The notes under the pieces are model-generated. The model had not been told where the DNA came from, ran no database searches, and saw only the letters and a list, made by a program, of their open reading frames with translations. Of a DNA stretch of 40,657 nt, positions 11,470 to 20,511 are shown one piece after another. The stretch lies in NCBI GenBank assembly GCA_000353875.1, contig APKF01000042.1:1-40657 (forward strand), given 5' to 3'. The DNA comes from Candidatus Caldatribacterium californiense OP9-cSCG. GTDB taxonomy: Bacteria; Atribacterota; Atribacteria; Atribacterales; Caldatribacteriaceae. A program made the position numbers and the translations under genes. Position 1 is the first letter of the stretch, and each line of letters begins with the position of its first letter.

Positions 11470-11982
11470 GTGGATCTTGCTCAGTACATCCGGAACATCC
11501 CTGATTTTCCCACTCGCGGGATTCAGTTCAAGGATATCACGACTCTCCTGAAGAACAGAGAGGCCTTCCGCGAGGCTATCGACCGCCTGGCGGAGGCCCT
11601 GCGGACCATGAATCCGGATCTTGTGGTTGGGATTGAGGCCCGGGGTTTCATCATCGGGGCACCGGTAGCCTATATTCTGGGATGTGGTTTTGTGCCGGTG
11701 CGGAAAAAAGGGAAACTTCCTGCGGCAACGCTTGCCAAGACCTATGAGCTTGAGTACGGTTCGGCAACTCTCGAAATCCACCGGGACGCCATTGAAGCAG
11801 GGCAGCGGGTGGTTGTGGTTGACGACCTTCTGGCTACAGGGGGAACCACAAAGGCGGTGTGCGAGATGGTGGAAGAACTCGGAGGAAATATCGTGGGGAT
11901 TGGTTTTGTTATAGAGCTTGAATCCCTGCGCGGGAGGGAACGGCTGAAGCAGTACCCCGTGGTTTCCCTGGTGCGGCTTTAG
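11470..11982 (+). CDS. apt: Adenine phosphoribosyltransferase
   Basis: 170 residues from GTG 11470, where the family N terminus begins ([17 protein letters not shown]). AGGAGG at 11452-11457 lies 12 nt upstream; a TTG at 11458 is an alternative but touches the Shine-Dalgarno. It makes AMP from adenine and PRPP. The PRPP loop is [14 protein letters not shown] (about residues 116-129) and the base-binding region contains GIEARGFI. apt beside rel, as here, is common and may tie purine salvage to the stringent response. Confidence 0.95.
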   Translation: MDLAQYIRNIPDFPTRGIQFKDITTLLKNREAFREAIDRLAEALRTMNPDLVVGIEARGFIIGAPVAYILGCGFVPVRKKGKLPAATLAKTYELEYGSATLEIHRDAIEAGQRVVVVDDLLATGGTTKAVCEMVEELGGNIVGIGFVIELESLRGRERLKQYPVVSLVRL

Positions 11983-11993
11983 GGGTGAGGACG

Positions 11994-12082
11994 ATGGCCC
12001 AGGCGGGGTAGAGGAAAAGGAGAGTCTGGCGACGCTTTTTGAGCGGATTGCCTCATATCACCCTGAATTCGACCGTGACCTT
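11994..12082 (+). other. Probable 5' coding end of rel, out of frame by one base
   Basis: ATG at 11994 follows AGGGGTGAGG and reads five codons (M-A-Q-A-G) to a TAG at 12009. One added G in the GGGG at 12005-12008 would join this ATG to the rel frame, giving about 30 extra residues such as EEKESLATLFERIASYHPEF. These resemble the N-terminal helix of Rel enzymes. With them, the first HD-domain histidine becomes residue 56, near the usual 53 of Streptococcus Rel. Between 11990 and 12083 the rel frame has no ATG, GTG or TTG. Confidence 0.7.
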
Positions 12083-14182
12083 GTGGAGCGGGCGTACCAT
12101 TTTGCCTTCAGGGCCCACGAGGGTCAGGTGCGGCTTTCGGGTGAGCCCTTTTTTGTCCACCCTCTTGCGGTGGCCCACATCGTGGCGGATCTCCGGATGG
12201 ATGAGGTGACCATTGCGGCGGCCCTGCTCCATGACGTCCTCGAGGACAGCGATGTTACGGAGGAAGCCTTGCAGAGGGAGTTCGGGGATGAAGTCACGCG
12301 CCTTGTCCAGGGAGTTACCAAGCTTAACGTGGGGTTTTCGTACACCTCGAAAGAGGAAGCCCAGGTGGAGAACTACCGGCGACTCTTTGTGGCCATGGCC
12401 GAGGACGTGCGGGTTATCATTATTAAACTTGCCGATCGTCTCCACAACATGCGAACCCTCAAGTACCAGAACCGGCAAAAAAAAGAGGAAATCGCCCGGG
12501 AGACCCTGGAAATCTTTGCCCCTATTGCTCATCGCCTGGGAATGTACGCCATGCAGGTGGAGCTCGAGAATCTCTCTCTCTTTTTCCTCGACCCGGAGGC
12601 GTACTGCGCCATCCAGCGTGGAGTGGAGCGGCTGAAGGCGGAACGGGAGGCGCAGATTGAGGAGGCAAAAAGACAAATTGCCGAACGCCTCAAGCGCGCG
12701 GGTATTGAGGGGGAAATCCAGAGCCGCTTCAAGCACATCTACAGCATCTACAACAAGCTCCGCCGCCAGAATCTGAACCTTGAGGACCTTCCGGACCTTA
12801 TCGCCCTGCGGGTGATCGTGCGGACCGTGGAAGAGTGCTATGCCGTTTTGGGCATCGTTCATTCCCTCTGGAACCCCATCGAAGGCCGCTTTAAGGACTA
12901 CATTGCCGTCCCGAAGTCCAATATGTACCAGTCCCTTCACACCACCGTCATCGGTCCCAAAGGGCTTCCCATGGAGGTGCAGATTCGTACCTGGGACATG
13001 CACCAGGTTGCGGAATACGGCATTGCAGCACACTGGAAGTACAAGGAGGGGAAAACCCAGGAGACGGACAACGGCTTTGACGAACGGATGGCCTGGCTCC
13101 GGCAGATTCTCGAGTGGCAACAGGATTTGAAGAGCACCCGTGAGTTCATGGAGAGTCTGAAAATCAGTCTCTTCGACGACGAGGTTTACGTTTTTACTCC
13201 AAAGGGTGACCTCAAGAAGCTCCCCAAAGGGTCCACACCCATCGATTTTGCCTATCTTATCCACACCGAGGTGGGCAACACCTGCGTGGGGGCACGGGTC
13301 AACAAGAAGATGGTTCCCCTGGACTACGAGTTAAAAAGCGGGGATATCGTGGAAATCATTACCTCTCGCTCTTCTTCAGGACCCAGTGCCGACTGGCTGA
13401 AAATTGCAAAAACGCCTGCGGCTCGGAGCAAGATCCGGGCGTTCCTCCGCAAGAAGAACCAGGAGATGAACCGGGAAAAGGGTCGGGAGCTCTTCGTCCG
13501 GGAGATGGAGAAGTACTCCCTGACACCTGAGGAGAACTTCAGGGTCACCGAAAATCTCAACGCCTTTCTGGAGCGGGAACGCCTCAAGGACATCGAGGAC
13601 CTGTACGTGGCTATCGGGGAGGGACGCTACAGCGCCCGGTACGTGGTGAACAAGATCATCCCCTACGCCATTCGCCGCCGTTTCCAGGAGAGGAAAAAGG
13701 CCGGAATTTCCCGTCCTTTCCGGGAGGAGGAGAGCGTCATCGTCCAAGGGGAATCGAATCTCGTGGTGCGTCTGGCGCGGTGCTGTGCCCCTATCCCGGG
13801 GGATGACATCGTGGCCTTCGTTACCCAGGGAAAGGGCATCACGGTGCACCGGCGCGACTGTTCGAATCTTGCTGCTTTAACCCAGGACACGAACCGTTTC
13901 CTCAGTGCCGAGTGGGTGGGGGACATCGAAGGCCGGTTCCACACCGGAATTGTCGTTGAGGCTCTTGACCGGCCGAAGCTTCTGGCGGATGTCTCAGGGG
14001 CTATCTCGAACTGCCAAGTGGAAATTAAGGCCGTTCGAGCGCACACCGTGGCGGATGAAGCTCGCATCCACCTTGTGGTGGAGGTGAGAAACCGCGAGGA
14101 GCTCGAAGAGGTTTTTAAGGAAATCCGCAAGGTTGCCAACGTGCAGAGCGTGAAGAGAGGAGGAGTGTTTTCCCCTCGATGA
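12083..14182 (+). CDS. rel: Bifunctional (p)ppGpp synthetase/hydrolase, Rel/SpoT type
   Basis: 699 residues from the first usable start in frame (GTG 12083); the real start is probably at 11994, lost through a one-base shift. The HD hydrolase domain holds H26, H50-D51 and E54-D55. The synthetase domain carries R269-F-K-D272, the RxKD form typical of bifunctional enzymes, and YQSLHTTV. The TGS domain starts VYVFTPKGD, a zinc-finger-like segment has [11 protein letters not shown], and the C-terminal ACT domain reads [18 protein letters not shown]. It makes and degrades the starvation alarmone. It overlaps dtd by 4 nt. Confidence 0.95.
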   Translation: MERAYHFAFRAHEGQVRLSGEPFFVHPLAVAHIVADLRMDEVTIAAALLHDVLEDSDVTEEALQREFGDEVTRLVQGVTKLNVGFSYTSKEEAQVENYRRLFVAMAEDVRVIIIKLADRLHNMRTLKYQNRQKKEEIARETLEIFAPIAHRLGMYAMQVELENLSLFFLDPEAYCAIQRGVERLKAEREAQIEEAKRQIAERLKRAGIEGEIQSRFKHIYSIYNKLRRQNLNLEDLPDLIALRVIVRTVEECYAVLGIVHSLWNPIEGRFKDYIAVPKSNMYQSLHTTVIGPKGLPMEVQIRTWDMHQVAEYGIAAHWKYKEGKTQETDNGFDERMAWLRQILEWQQDLKSTREFMESLKISLFDDEVYVFTPKGDLKKLPKGSTPIDFAYLIHTEVGNTCVGARVNKKMVPLDYELKSGDIVEIITSRSSSGPSADWLKIAKTPAARSKIRAFLRKKNQEMNREKGRELFVREMEKYSLTPEENFRVTENLNAFLERERLKDIEDLYVAIGEGRYSARYVVNKIIPYAIRRRFQERKKAGISRPFREEESVIVQGESNLVVRLARCCAPIPGDDIVAFVTQGKGITVHRRDCSNLAALTQDTNRFLSAEWVGDIEGRFHTGIVVEALDRPKLLADVSGAISNCQVEIKAVRAHTVADEARIHLVVEVRNREELEEVFKEIRKVANVQSVKRGGVFSPR

Positions 14183-14634
14183 GGGCTGTTGTCCAGCGAG
14201 TGCGGAGTGCTTCGGTCAGGGTTAACGGAGAGGTCGTGGGTGCCATTGAGCGAGGGCTTCTTGTGTTCCTCGGGGTTGGAAAGGACGATACAGAAAAAGA
14301 CCTGGAGTTCATGGTGTGGAAGATTCCTCGCCTTCGGGTCTTTGAGGATCCTCAGGGGAAGATGAACCTCAATGTCCAGGATATTCAGGGAGCGGTGCTC
14401 TGTGTCCCTCAGTTCACCCTCTATGGGGACTGTCGCCGGGGTCTTCGACCGAGTTTCGACGAGGCGGCTCCTCCGGAGATGGCGCGACAGTACTACGAGG
14501 AATTCCTTCGTCGTTTGCGGGAGACAGGTGTTCGGGTTGAGAGCGGTGTTTTCGGAGCGTTCATGGAAGTCGAACTCCAAAACGACGGCCCGGTCACGAT
14601 ACTCCTTGAGAGTAAAGAAAGGAGGAGAGCATGA
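14179..14634 (+). CDS. dtd: D-aminoacyl-tRNA deacylase
   Basis: A 151-residue homodimeric enzyme that removes D-amino acids (and glycine mischarged on tRNA-Ala) from tRNA. Signatures are [13 protein letters not shown] at the start, the catalytic-pocket motif PQFTLYGD and the cross-subunit Gly-cisPro-type region ending [11 protein letters not shown]. Full length. ATGA overlap with rel and a 4-nt overlap with the next gene. rel-dtd-hydrolase is a common order in Firmicutes and relatives. Confidence 0.95.
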   Translation: MRAVVQRVRSASVRVNGEVVGAIERGLLVFLGVGKDDTEKDLEFMVWKIPRLRVFEDPQGKMNLNVQDIQGAVLCVPQFTLYGDCRRGLRPSFDEAAPPEMARQYYEEFLRRLRETGVRVESGVFGAFMEVELQNDGPVTILLESKERRRA

Positions 14635-15281
14635 GTCTTTTCGTCGAACGGTTTATTCTCGGGGATCTCGCGACGAACTGCTACGTCATCCACAACGGGC
14701 AGGAAGCGCTGATCCTTGATCCTGCCCTGGGTTCTGAGGAACTCCGGCGGTGGATTCAGGACCAGAACCTTACGGTCCGCTATATCGTGAACACCCACGG
14801 CCACATTGACCATATCGGTGGCAATGCCTTTTTCAAAGAAGCCTTTCCTGGAGCACTCCTTGCCGTTCACGACGCGGACCTTCTGTATCTTGTGCGTCCT
14901 GACCTCAACCTCTCTCAAGAGTTCTCACGGGCTTTCGTTTCCCCCCTTCCGGACCTTACCTTCCAGGGAGAAGATGCGTGGATTGCGCTGGGGGATGAGC
15001 GTGTGGAGGTGCTGCAAACCCCCGGGCACACCCCGGGGAGCGTGTGTCTCTTCTTTCCCGAAAAGCGGTGGCTCTTCAGCGGGGATACACTCTTTTTTGG
15101 GTCAGTGGGACGAACTGACCTTCCCGGAGGGTCGTTCCGGGACCTGGTGGAGAGTTTGGGGAAGATTTTCGAACGCTTCTCCGACGACGTCCAGGTATTT
15201 CCCGGCCACGGACCCCTGACGGACATTGGGACGGAACGCAAAACCAACGCCTACTACCTCATGTACGTGGCCCAGAGGTGA
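14631..15281 (+). CDS. Metallo-beta-lactamase-fold hydrolase, glyoxalase II-like
   Basis: A 216-residue protein with the HxHxDH motif as [11 protein letters not shown] (about residues 54-64), further ligands in TPGHTPGS and [13 protein letters not shown], and the final His in FPGHGPLTD. The size and [12 protein letters not shown] put it in the YcbL/glyoxalase II-like group. It probably hydrolyses a thioester, but the substrate cannot be read from sequence. Its stop codon lies inside the stem of the following terminator. Confidence 0.88.
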   Translation: MSLFVERFILGDLATNCYVIHNGQEALILDPALGSEELRRWIQDQNLTVRYIVNTHGHIDHIGGNAFFKEAFPGALLAVHDADLLYLVRPDLNLSQEFSRAFVSPLPDLTFQGEDAWIALGDERVEVLQTPGHTPGSVCLFFPEKRWLFSGDTLFFGSVGRTDLPGGSFRDLVESLGKIFERFSDDVQVFPGHGPLTDIGTERKTNAYYLMYVAQR

Positions 15282-15308
15282 AACCCTGCTTTACCTCTGG
15301 GCTTTTTC
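15270..15308 (+). terminator. Terminator closing the 17-gene plus-strand run
   Basis: GCCCAGAGGT (15270-15279) pairs perfectly with ACCTCTGGGC (15293-15302), followed by TTTTT. The hairpin overlaps the stop codons of both convergent genes (TGA 15279-15281 on plus, TAA 15293-15291 on minus). There is no T-run on the minus side, so it should act on plus-strand transcripts only. Confidence 0.88.
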
Positions 15309-16646
15309 GATCAGGGCAAGGTACTGAGCGACAAGTGCTTCGGCTCGTTCCCGATCTTTTGCTTCGGCAAAGACCCGGATGAGGGGCTCGGTTCCTGAGG
15401 GTCGCACGAGCACCCAACTGCCGTCGTCAAAGACCACTTTGAAACCGTCGGTGGTGATGCGGTTTTTCTCCTTTTTCGTGGCCTCGTCCACCGCGGCAAG
15501 CACTGCGTCGCGTTTTTCGGGGTCAATGGTGACTTTCTTTTTTACCTGATAGTATGGAGGGAGTTCCTGGAGGAGTTCACTTAAGGATTTCCCAGAGTTC
15601 GCAAGGATGTGAAGGATGAAAGCTGCAGCCATCGCTCCATCCCGCCCCCAGACGAAATCCGGGAAAATCATGCCCCCGTTCTCCTCACAGCCGAAAATCC
15701 CCCCTTTCTCCTGGAGAGCTTTCGCCACCACAAGGTCTCCCACGGCGGTGGTGATGACCTCGCGATTTGTGGCTTTCGCAATCTCCTGGAGGATATGAGT
15801 TGTGGCTACAGTAGTCACGATGGGACCGGGGATAGGTCTTTGAGCCAGTTCTTTTGCCACAAGACTCACGCTGAGGTCCCCCGGCACAAACTCTCCCTTC
15901 TCCGTGATGACGATGAGGCGGTCCCCATCGCCGTCCTGGGCAAAACCAAGATCAAAGTCACCATGGCGGATGAGGGTGACGATGTCCTTGAGGTTCTCCG
16001 GCGTGGGCTCGGGGTTTCTCCCGGGGAAGTTCCCATCAGGGTGGGCGTTGAGCGTGACAACACGACACCCCATCTCCGAGAGGAGGTAAGGGGTGATGAG
16101 GGAAGGGGCGCCATTAGCGCAGTCCAGGGCTACCCGGAAGCTCCTCTTGCGGATTGCCGCAACATCCACCCGAGACATGATGGCGGCAATGTAGTCCCAG
16201 CGAATGTCGCGCTTTATGGTTTCCTGGCGGATTTCAAACCACGATGCCCGACAGAAGGTCTCACCGAAGAATATCCGCTCCACTTCCACTTCTTTTTCCC
16301 GATCAAGCCCCTTTCCGCTTTTTTCCATGAACTTGATACCGTTCCATTCCGGGGGGTTGTGGCTTGCGGTGACCATGGCTCCCCACATCTGCCACTGCCG
16401 GCAGGCCCATTGAAGAGCAGGGGTGGCCGTCACCCCGAGTTCCACCACCTGGCACCCCGCAGAGCAAAGCCCGGCAACGACGGCGTTATAGAGCATTTCA
16501 CTTGTCTTTCGGGCATCCCGGCCCACGACGACGCTCTCTCCCCCGATGAACGTGGCAAAGCTCAGGGCAAGTTTCGTCGCCATTTCAGGGGTCAGGACTT
16601 CGTTGGCCACTCGCCGTATGCCAAAAGTTCCAAAGAGCTTGGGCAT
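15291..16646 (-). CDS. Phosphoglucomutase/phosphomannomutase-family phosphohexomutase
   Basis: 451 residues from the ATG at 16646, preceded by GGGGTGGA; a longer reading to 16691 is unsupported. The four alpha-D-phosphohexomutase domains are present: FGIRRVANE at the N terminus, phosphoserine loop TASHNP (S95), metal loop DGDGDR (residues 238-243), sugar loop CEENGG and phosphate-binding RPSGTEPLIR. It interconverts hexose 1- and 6-phosphates. Whether glucose, mannose or glucosamine phosphate is preferred cannot be decided. It is transcribed divergently from the GAF-ANTAR gene. Confidence 0.9.
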   Translation of the reverse strand: MPKLFGTFGIRRVANEVLTPEMATKLALSFATFIGGESVVVGRDARKTSEMLYNAVVAGLCSAGCQVVELGVTATPALQWACRQWQMWGAMVTASHNPPEWNGIKFMEKSGKGLDREKEVEVERIFFGETFCRASWFEIRQETIKRDIRWDYIAAIMSRVDVAAIRKRSFRVALDCANGAPSLITPYLLSEMGCRVVTLNAHPDGNFPGRNPEPTPENLKDIVTLIRHGDFDLGFAQDGDGDRLIVITEKGEFVPGDLSVSLVAKELAQRPIPGPIVTTVATTHILQEIAKATNREVITTAVGDLVVAKALQEKGGIFGCEENGGMIFPDFVWGRDGAMAAAFILHILANSGKSLSELLQELPPYYQVKKKVTIDPEKRDAVLAAVDEATKKEKNRITTDGFKVVFDDGSWVLVRPSGTEPLIRVFAEAKDRERAEALVAQYLALIEKAQR

Positions 16647-16673
16647 GGTTTCCACCCCACTCGCTGAAGAGCA

Positions 16674-16708
16674 TGGTACAATAAATAGCAAAACTCCATC
16701 CCATTATA
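16674..16708. promoter_or_regulatory. Divergent promoter region between mutase and GAF-ANTAR genes
   Basis: Plus strand: extended -10 TGG-TACAAT at 16674-16682, about 38 nt before the GAF-ANTAR ATG. Minus strand: extended -10 TGG-TATAAT (TATAAT is the complement of 16703-16708), about 57 nt before the mutase ATG. No good -35 is seen for either, consistent with extended -10 promoters. The two -10 boxes face each other, so polymerases would compete. Confidence 0.5.
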
Positions 16709-16720
16709 CCAGGTGAACCC

Positions 16721-17407
16721 ATGAGGGAGAAAATCGAAGCGCTGGCGAGAATCAGTGAGCTCATCACCTCGGACATGTACTTTGAGGATATTTTGCGTCT
16801 CATCGTAACAATCACTGCTCAGGTCATGGGCTCCAATATCTGTTCCCTGATGCTCCTTGACGAGAAGAAGAAGCTCCTTGAAGTGAAAGCCACGCAGTCG
16901 GTGAGCGAAGCGTACAACAGGAAACCCCCGCTCCGCCTTGGAGAGGGAATCGCCGGGCTTGCAGCGCTTGAGGGGCGACCCATCATCGTCCGCGACGTCA
17001 AAGAGGACCCTCGCTACGTCAATAAAGACATCGCCGAAAAGGAAGGACTGGCCTCTCTCGTGAGCCTGCCCCTTATCGTTCGGGGAAAAGTCATCGGGGT
17101 GTTGAACCTCTACACCTCAGAACCCCGGGATTTCGCAGAGGACGAAATCAAGCTCCTCACTGCCATAGCGAACCAGGCGGCCATCGTCATCGAGAACCAC
17201 CGCCTCATCATGGAGAGCGAGCTCGTCAAAGAAGAGCTTGAAGCCCGGAAGAGAATCGAACGGGCTAAGGGGATCCTCATGCAGGAGTATGGCCTTACGG
17301 AAGAAGAGGCCTACCGCCGCATTCAGCGCTACAGCATGAACAAGGGGAAGAGCATGAAGGAAGTGGCCGAGGCCATCATCCTCGCCTGGGAGATGAAGAA
17401 GAAATGA
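16721..17407 (+). CDS. GAF-ANTAR regulator (putative RNA-binding antiterminator)
   Basis: A 228-residue cytoplasmic protein. The GAF sensor domain covers about residues 20-165 (LRLGEGIAGLAA, VSLPLIVRGKVIGVLNLY). A short coiled linker leads to an ANTAR domain at about 172-225 (RIERAKGILMQEYGLTEEEAY, then GKSMKEVAEAII). ANTAR domains bind paired hairpins in leader RNAs to prevent termination; the GAF domain probably senses a small molecule or redox state. No cognate kinase or obvious target leader is adjacent. The 3' end overlaps znuB on the other strand by 32 nt. Confidence 0.88.
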   Translation: MREKIEALARISELITSDMYFEDILRLIVTITAQVMGSNICSLMLLDEKKKLLEVKATQSVSEAYNRKPPLRLGEGIAGLAALEGRPIIVRDVKEDPRYVNKDIAEKEGLASLVSLPLIVRGKVIGVLNLYTSEPRDFAEDEIKLLTAIANQAAIVIENHRLIMESELVKEELEARKRIERAKGILMQEYGLTEEEAYRRIQRYSMNKGKSMKEVAEAIILAWEMKKK

Positions 17408-18182
17408 AAACCCCCAGGAACACCCCTGTGCCGAGGAGTACAATGGTTGCCCCGGCGGGGGCGTCGAGGAAGTACGCCAGGAAAAGCCCGCCCATGGCAA
17501 TGGCAACGCCGTCAAGGAGAGCAAGAAGCATCGCCTGAGGTATGGTCCTTGTTCTCTGGAGGGCGGTGGCTGCAGGAAGGACAAGGAGCGCCGAGGCGAG
17601 CACAATCCCCACAACCCTTGTGGCCAGAACGACTACTGAGGCTACCAGTGCCACAAGGAGGTATGAGAATGCCTCCACGGAAATGCCACTTGCTTTTCCC
17701 CCTTCCGGATCCAGAGTAATTACCACGAATTCCTTATAGAAGAGGAAAAGGAAAAAGAGCAGCACCCCGCCGAGGACCAGGGCGAGAAGGAGGTCTTCCC
17801 GGGTAATGGCAAGGATATTCCCGAAGAGATACCCAAAGAGGTCGACGTTGCGGATTTTCACCACCCCGATGAGGAAGGCTCCCAGAGCCATGGTGCTGGC
17901 AAAGACGATGCCCACAAGCGTATCCTCTTTGAGGCGACGGTGTTTTGCCAGGGTGGCAATGCCCAGGCTCACAAGGAGACAGAAGACGAAACTCGACACC
18001 ACAGGATGGATGCCAAGGACGTACCCCAAAACCACGCCCCCGAAGGCAGCATGAGAAATCCCGGCCCCCATGAAAGAGAGCCGCTTGAGCACCACAAAAA
18101 CACCCACCAGGGCGCAGAGTGCCCCAACGATGCATCCTGCAAGCACGGCCCGTTGCATGAAGGCAAGACCGAAGACGCTCAC
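17376..18182 (-). CDS. Zinc/manganese-type ABC transporter permease (ZnuB family)
   Basis: A 268-residue ABC-3 family permease with about eight hydrophobic segments. Landmarks are RLSFMGAGISHAAFGGV near residues 34-50, then GIVFASTMALGAF and ASALLVLPAATAL. It forms the channel for Zn or Mn uptake with the ATPase and binding protein encoded just upstream. The GTG start (18182) overlaps the znuC stop by 4 nt. The C-terminal tail overlaps the convergent GAF-ANTAR gene by 32 nt. Confidence 0.92.
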   Translation of the reverse strand: MSVFGLAFMQRAVLAGCIVGALCALVGVFVVLKRLSFMGAGISHAAFGGVVLGYVLGIHPVVSSFVFCLLVSLGIATLAKHRRLKEDTLVGIVFASTMALGAFLIGVVKIRNVDLFGYLFGNILAITREDLLLALVLGGVLLFFLFLFYKEFVVITLDPEGGKASGISVEAFSYLLVALVASVVVLATRVVGIVLASALLVLPAATALQRTRTIPQAMLLALLDGVAIAMGGLFLAYFLDAPAGATIVLLGTGVFLGVFISSSSPRRG

Positions 18183-18979
18183 AAAGCCCCCAGACCCCCC
18201 TCGTTCTTCTCCCTCCGCACCACAATGTGGGGGATGTCTCCGTGGTGGAAGAATGCTGCCTCTTTCCCGTACAGCGCCTCAAGCATTTCCCCGGAAATCA
18301 CCTCCTCGGGTCTTCGGTGGCAGAAGATGGTGCGGTTCAGGCAGGCGATACTGTCCGCGTACTGGGCGATGACTCCCACATCGTGGGAGATAACAAGAAT
18401 CGTGACTCCTTCCCTTTTCAATCGCAGGAGAAGCTCGTAGAAGCTTTCGTGATTTTTAGGGTCGACGGCCGTTGTGGGTTCATCGCAGAGGAGGAGCTTT
18501 GGATGCACGCTCAGCGCCCGGGCGATGAGCGCCCGCTGCCTTTCTCCTCCAGAGAGTTCTCCGAAGAGCCGATCCTTGAGGTGGAGGAGGTGTACGGCCT
18601 CCAGAGCTTTCTCAACAGCCTCCCAGTCTGACCTTCCGGGTCTTTTCCCCACCCCAATGAGCCCATACCTTCCTGTGAGGACGAATTCCCCAAGCGTAAT
18701 GGGGAAATGGGGATCAAAGTGCGAAAGTTGCGGCACATACCCAATCCGGTGGCGAAGCGGGCCAAGGTCTTCGGGAGGCCTCCCGAAGACCCGTACCTTT
18801 CCTCTTCTTGCAGGTAGAAGTCCCAAGAGGATTTTGAGGAGGGTGGTTTTTCCGGCGCCATTGGGCCCGATGAGGGCCACGAACTCCCCCTCGCAGACGG
18901 TAAGGGAGACGTCTTCAAGGACCGGAACATCTTCATAGGCGAAGTACAGGTGTTCAACCTCGATGACCGGTCGGGTCAT
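18179..18979 (-). CDS. Zinc/manganese-type ABC transporter ATPase (ZnuC family)
   Basis: A 266-residue ABC ATPase. Walker A is GPNGAGKT (residues 38-45), then a Q-loop in GYVPQLSHFD, signature LSGGERQRALIARAL, Walker B LLLCDEPTTAVD and switch His in VISHDVG. The PQLSHFDPHFP stretch is typical of the metal-uptake branch. It energises import through the permease. It sits 4 nt after the binding-protein gene, so the operon order is A-C-B. Confidence 0.93.
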   Translation of the reverse strand: MTRPVIEVEHLYFAYEDVPVLEDVSLTVCEGEFVALIGPNGAGKTTLLKILLGLLPARRGKVRVFGRPPEDLGPLRHRIGYVPQLSHFDPHFPITLGEFVLTGRYGLIGVGKRPGRSDWEAVEKALEAVHLLHLKDRLFGELSGGERQRALIARALSVHPKLLLCDEPTTAVDPKNHESFYELLLRLKREGVTILVISHDVGVIAQYADSIACLNRTIFCHRRPEEVISGEMLEALYGKEAAFFHHGDIPHIVVRREKNEGGLGAL

Positions 18980-18983
18980 GGTC

Positions 18984-19826
18984 TTATCCCTTCAGGGCCT
19001 CTGCCAGGGTTTCGAGGTTCTGCCGCATGAGCCTGTAGTAGGGGAGATCTGGGAAACTCCCCAAGGGATCGAACCACACCAGAGAACTTCCCGTTTCTTC
19101 GGCAAGAACCCGGGCGGCTTTTACGCTGAACTGGGGTTCCACAACAATCACCCTGACCCCCTTTTCCTTCATAAGCGCGACAAGCTGCATCAGCTCCTTC
19201 GGAGAGGGCTCGTATCCTGGGGCTTTCTCAAGGACCGCAACTTCCTCAAGACCATAGTCCCGGGCAAGATAGCTCAGGGAGGCGTGGGTAGCTACAAAGG
19301 CCCGAGAGGAGAGGGTAGTGACTTCCTTCTCGAACCAGGCATCGAGTTCTTTAAGGATTTCCGTGTATGTCCGGGCGTTCTCAAGGTAGAAGCTTTTGCC
19401 CTCAGGGTCAAGGGAGGCCAGGGCCTGGGCAATATCCCGAACGATGATTTTAGCGTTTTTGAGGGAGAGCCAGATATGGGGATTGGCCTCACCGGGGTGT
19501 TCCTCAAGGAGCTCAAGGTGAGAAGAGAGGTAAAACACCGGTGCCCCTTCTTTCCCGGCAGCCCGGATGACCTTCTCAAGGAAAGCATCAAACCCAAGTC
19601 CTACGAGGAAGAAGGCATCGGCCTGGGCGGCTTTCGTGACATCAGAAGGGGTAGGTTCATAGGTGTGGGGGTTGGCGCCATTTGGGACAAGCTGCACGAC
19701 GGTGACACGGTCCTGTCCCACCTGGGCCACAAGGTCGCAGAGCGGGGGAATGGACGCCGCGACGGTGAGCGCCAGGGCAGAGCCTCCAAAAAGCACAAGG
19801 AGCGTCACAACGCCGAGAACCCTCAT
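18984..19826 (-). CDS. Zinc/manganese-type substrate-binding protein (ZnuA/TroA family)
   Basis: A 280-residue exported protein with an N-terminal signal sequence (MRVLGVVTLLVLFGGSALA). Cluster A-1 metal ligands are visible: His in GANPHTYEP, His in EANPHIWLS, His in VATHASLSYLARDY, and an Asp in VWFDPLGS. The His-rich flexible loop found in many ZnuA proteins is absent, so Zn versus Mn cannot be decided. It lies 18 nt downstream of the FTR-like gene, which implies cotranscription with the two redox genes. Confidence 0.9.
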   Translation of the reverse strand: MRVLGVVTLLVLFGGSALALTVAASIPPLCDLVAQVGQDRVTVVQLVPNGANPHTYEPTPSDVTKAAQADAFFLVGLGFDAFLEKVIRAAGKEGAPVFYLSSHLELLEEHPGEANPHIWLSLKNAKIIVRDIAQALASLDPEGKSFYLENARTYTEILKELDAWFEKEVTTLSSRAFVATHASLSYLARDYGLEEVAVLEKAPGYEPSPKELMQLVALMKEKGVRVIVVEPQFSVKAARVLAEETGSSLVWFDPLGSFPDLPYYRLMRQNLETLAEALKG

Positions 19827-19844
19827 GGCCGTATTCCTCCCTCC

Positions 19845-20243
19845 TCATTTCCAGAAGAGGCCACAGTGGCAACGGCCATTGCGTTCCACGCTCCCCTGCC
19901 GGGTCTCAAGGCAGGGGCAGACGTTTTCAGGGATGTTGTCGATTTTGCAGGGGCAGTAGAAATCCCCGTAGCGCTCGTACTTTTTGAGGAGTGCTTCAAT
20001 GAGAGGTTCTTTCATCTCGTTAAAATGGTACCCCCGGAGCCGGGCAAAGTTCTCCACCCGGGTACGGATTTCCTCTTCGGGACTCATGTCCTTGGGTCTC
20101 CTGAGGACCCAGGAACCGTTCTCCTCTGTAAGCGTGAGCACCGCCCCGCACACGGGGCAGACCACCCGTTTTCCCGGAACCTTTTCCTCCTTAAGGAGAA
20201 AGGCTACCTGACATACGGGACAGAGCATACGCTCAGACGTCAT
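19845..20243 (-). CDS. Ferredoxin:thioredoxin reductase-like protein with N-terminal zinc ribbon
   Basis: A 132-residue protein. The N-terminal half carries two CPVC pairs (C8/C11 and C29/C32), a zinc-ribbon-like arrangement. The C-terminal half has three Cys-x-Cys motifs: CPC at 97-99, CPC at 109-111 and CHC at 125-127, the pattern of the FTR catalytic chain that uses a 4Fe-4S cluster and a disulfide. Spacing between motifs (9 and 13 residues) differs from the plant/cyanobacterial enzyme (16 and 8). No FTR variable chain is nearby. The ATG overlaps the glutaredoxin stop by 4 nt, so the partner may be that small redox protein. Confidence 0.85.
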   Translation of the reverse strand: MTSERMLCPVCQVAFLLKEEKVPGKRVVCPVCGAVLTLTEENGSWVLRRPKDMSPEEEIRTRVENFARLRGYHFNEMKEPLIEALLKKYERYGDFYCPCKIDNIPENVCPCLETRQGSVERNGRCHCGLFWK

Positions 20244-20488
20244 TTTTCCAAAGCCTCCCTGATACGGAGTTCGTCGTATCCCACGATGACCTCTTCGCCG
20301 ATTACGATGACCGGGAACGCCCGCCGTCCAGAAATGCGCTGAACCTCGGCAACGGTCTTCTCCTTTTCTTCTTCGGGAAGAAGGTCCACATCGACGAAAT
20401 TGTACGGAATATTCCGGCTCTCGAAGAAGCGCTTGGCCATTTTGCAGAATGGGCAGGTACTCAGGGCATAGAGCATAACGGATTTCAT
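20240..20488 (-). CDS. Glutaredoxin-like small redox protein
   Basis: An 82-residue thioredoxin-fold protein with active site C12-P-F-C15 (STCPFCK), the cis-Pro region RRAFPVIVIG and VGYDELRI near the C terminus. The CPFC motif and size fit NrdH/glutaredoxin-like proteins in anaerobes. ATG 20488 is chosen because the minus strand has AGGGGG about 7 nt upstream. It is the first gene of the grx-FTR-znuA-znuC-znuB operon. Confidence 0.88.
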   Translation of the reverse strand: MKSVMLYALSTCPFCKMAKRFFESRNIPYNFVDVDLLPEEEKEKTVAEVQRISGRRAFPVIVIGEEVIVGYDELRIREALEK

Positions 20489-20511
20489 TGTTGTACCCCC
20501 TTTTCTCACGC

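Noticed and set aside
12053-13264. 403-codon open frame on the minus strand
   Set aside because: Antisense shadow of rel; no recognisable domain.
15609-16667. 352-codon open frame on the plus strand
   Set aside because: It is antisense to the phosphohexomutase, whose motifs (TASHNP, DGDGDR, RPSGTEP) are unmistakable; its translation shows no family pattern.
18963-20342. 459-codon open frame on the plus strand
   Set aside because: Antisense shadow of znuA and the FTR-like gene, which carry clear ligand and Cys motifs.
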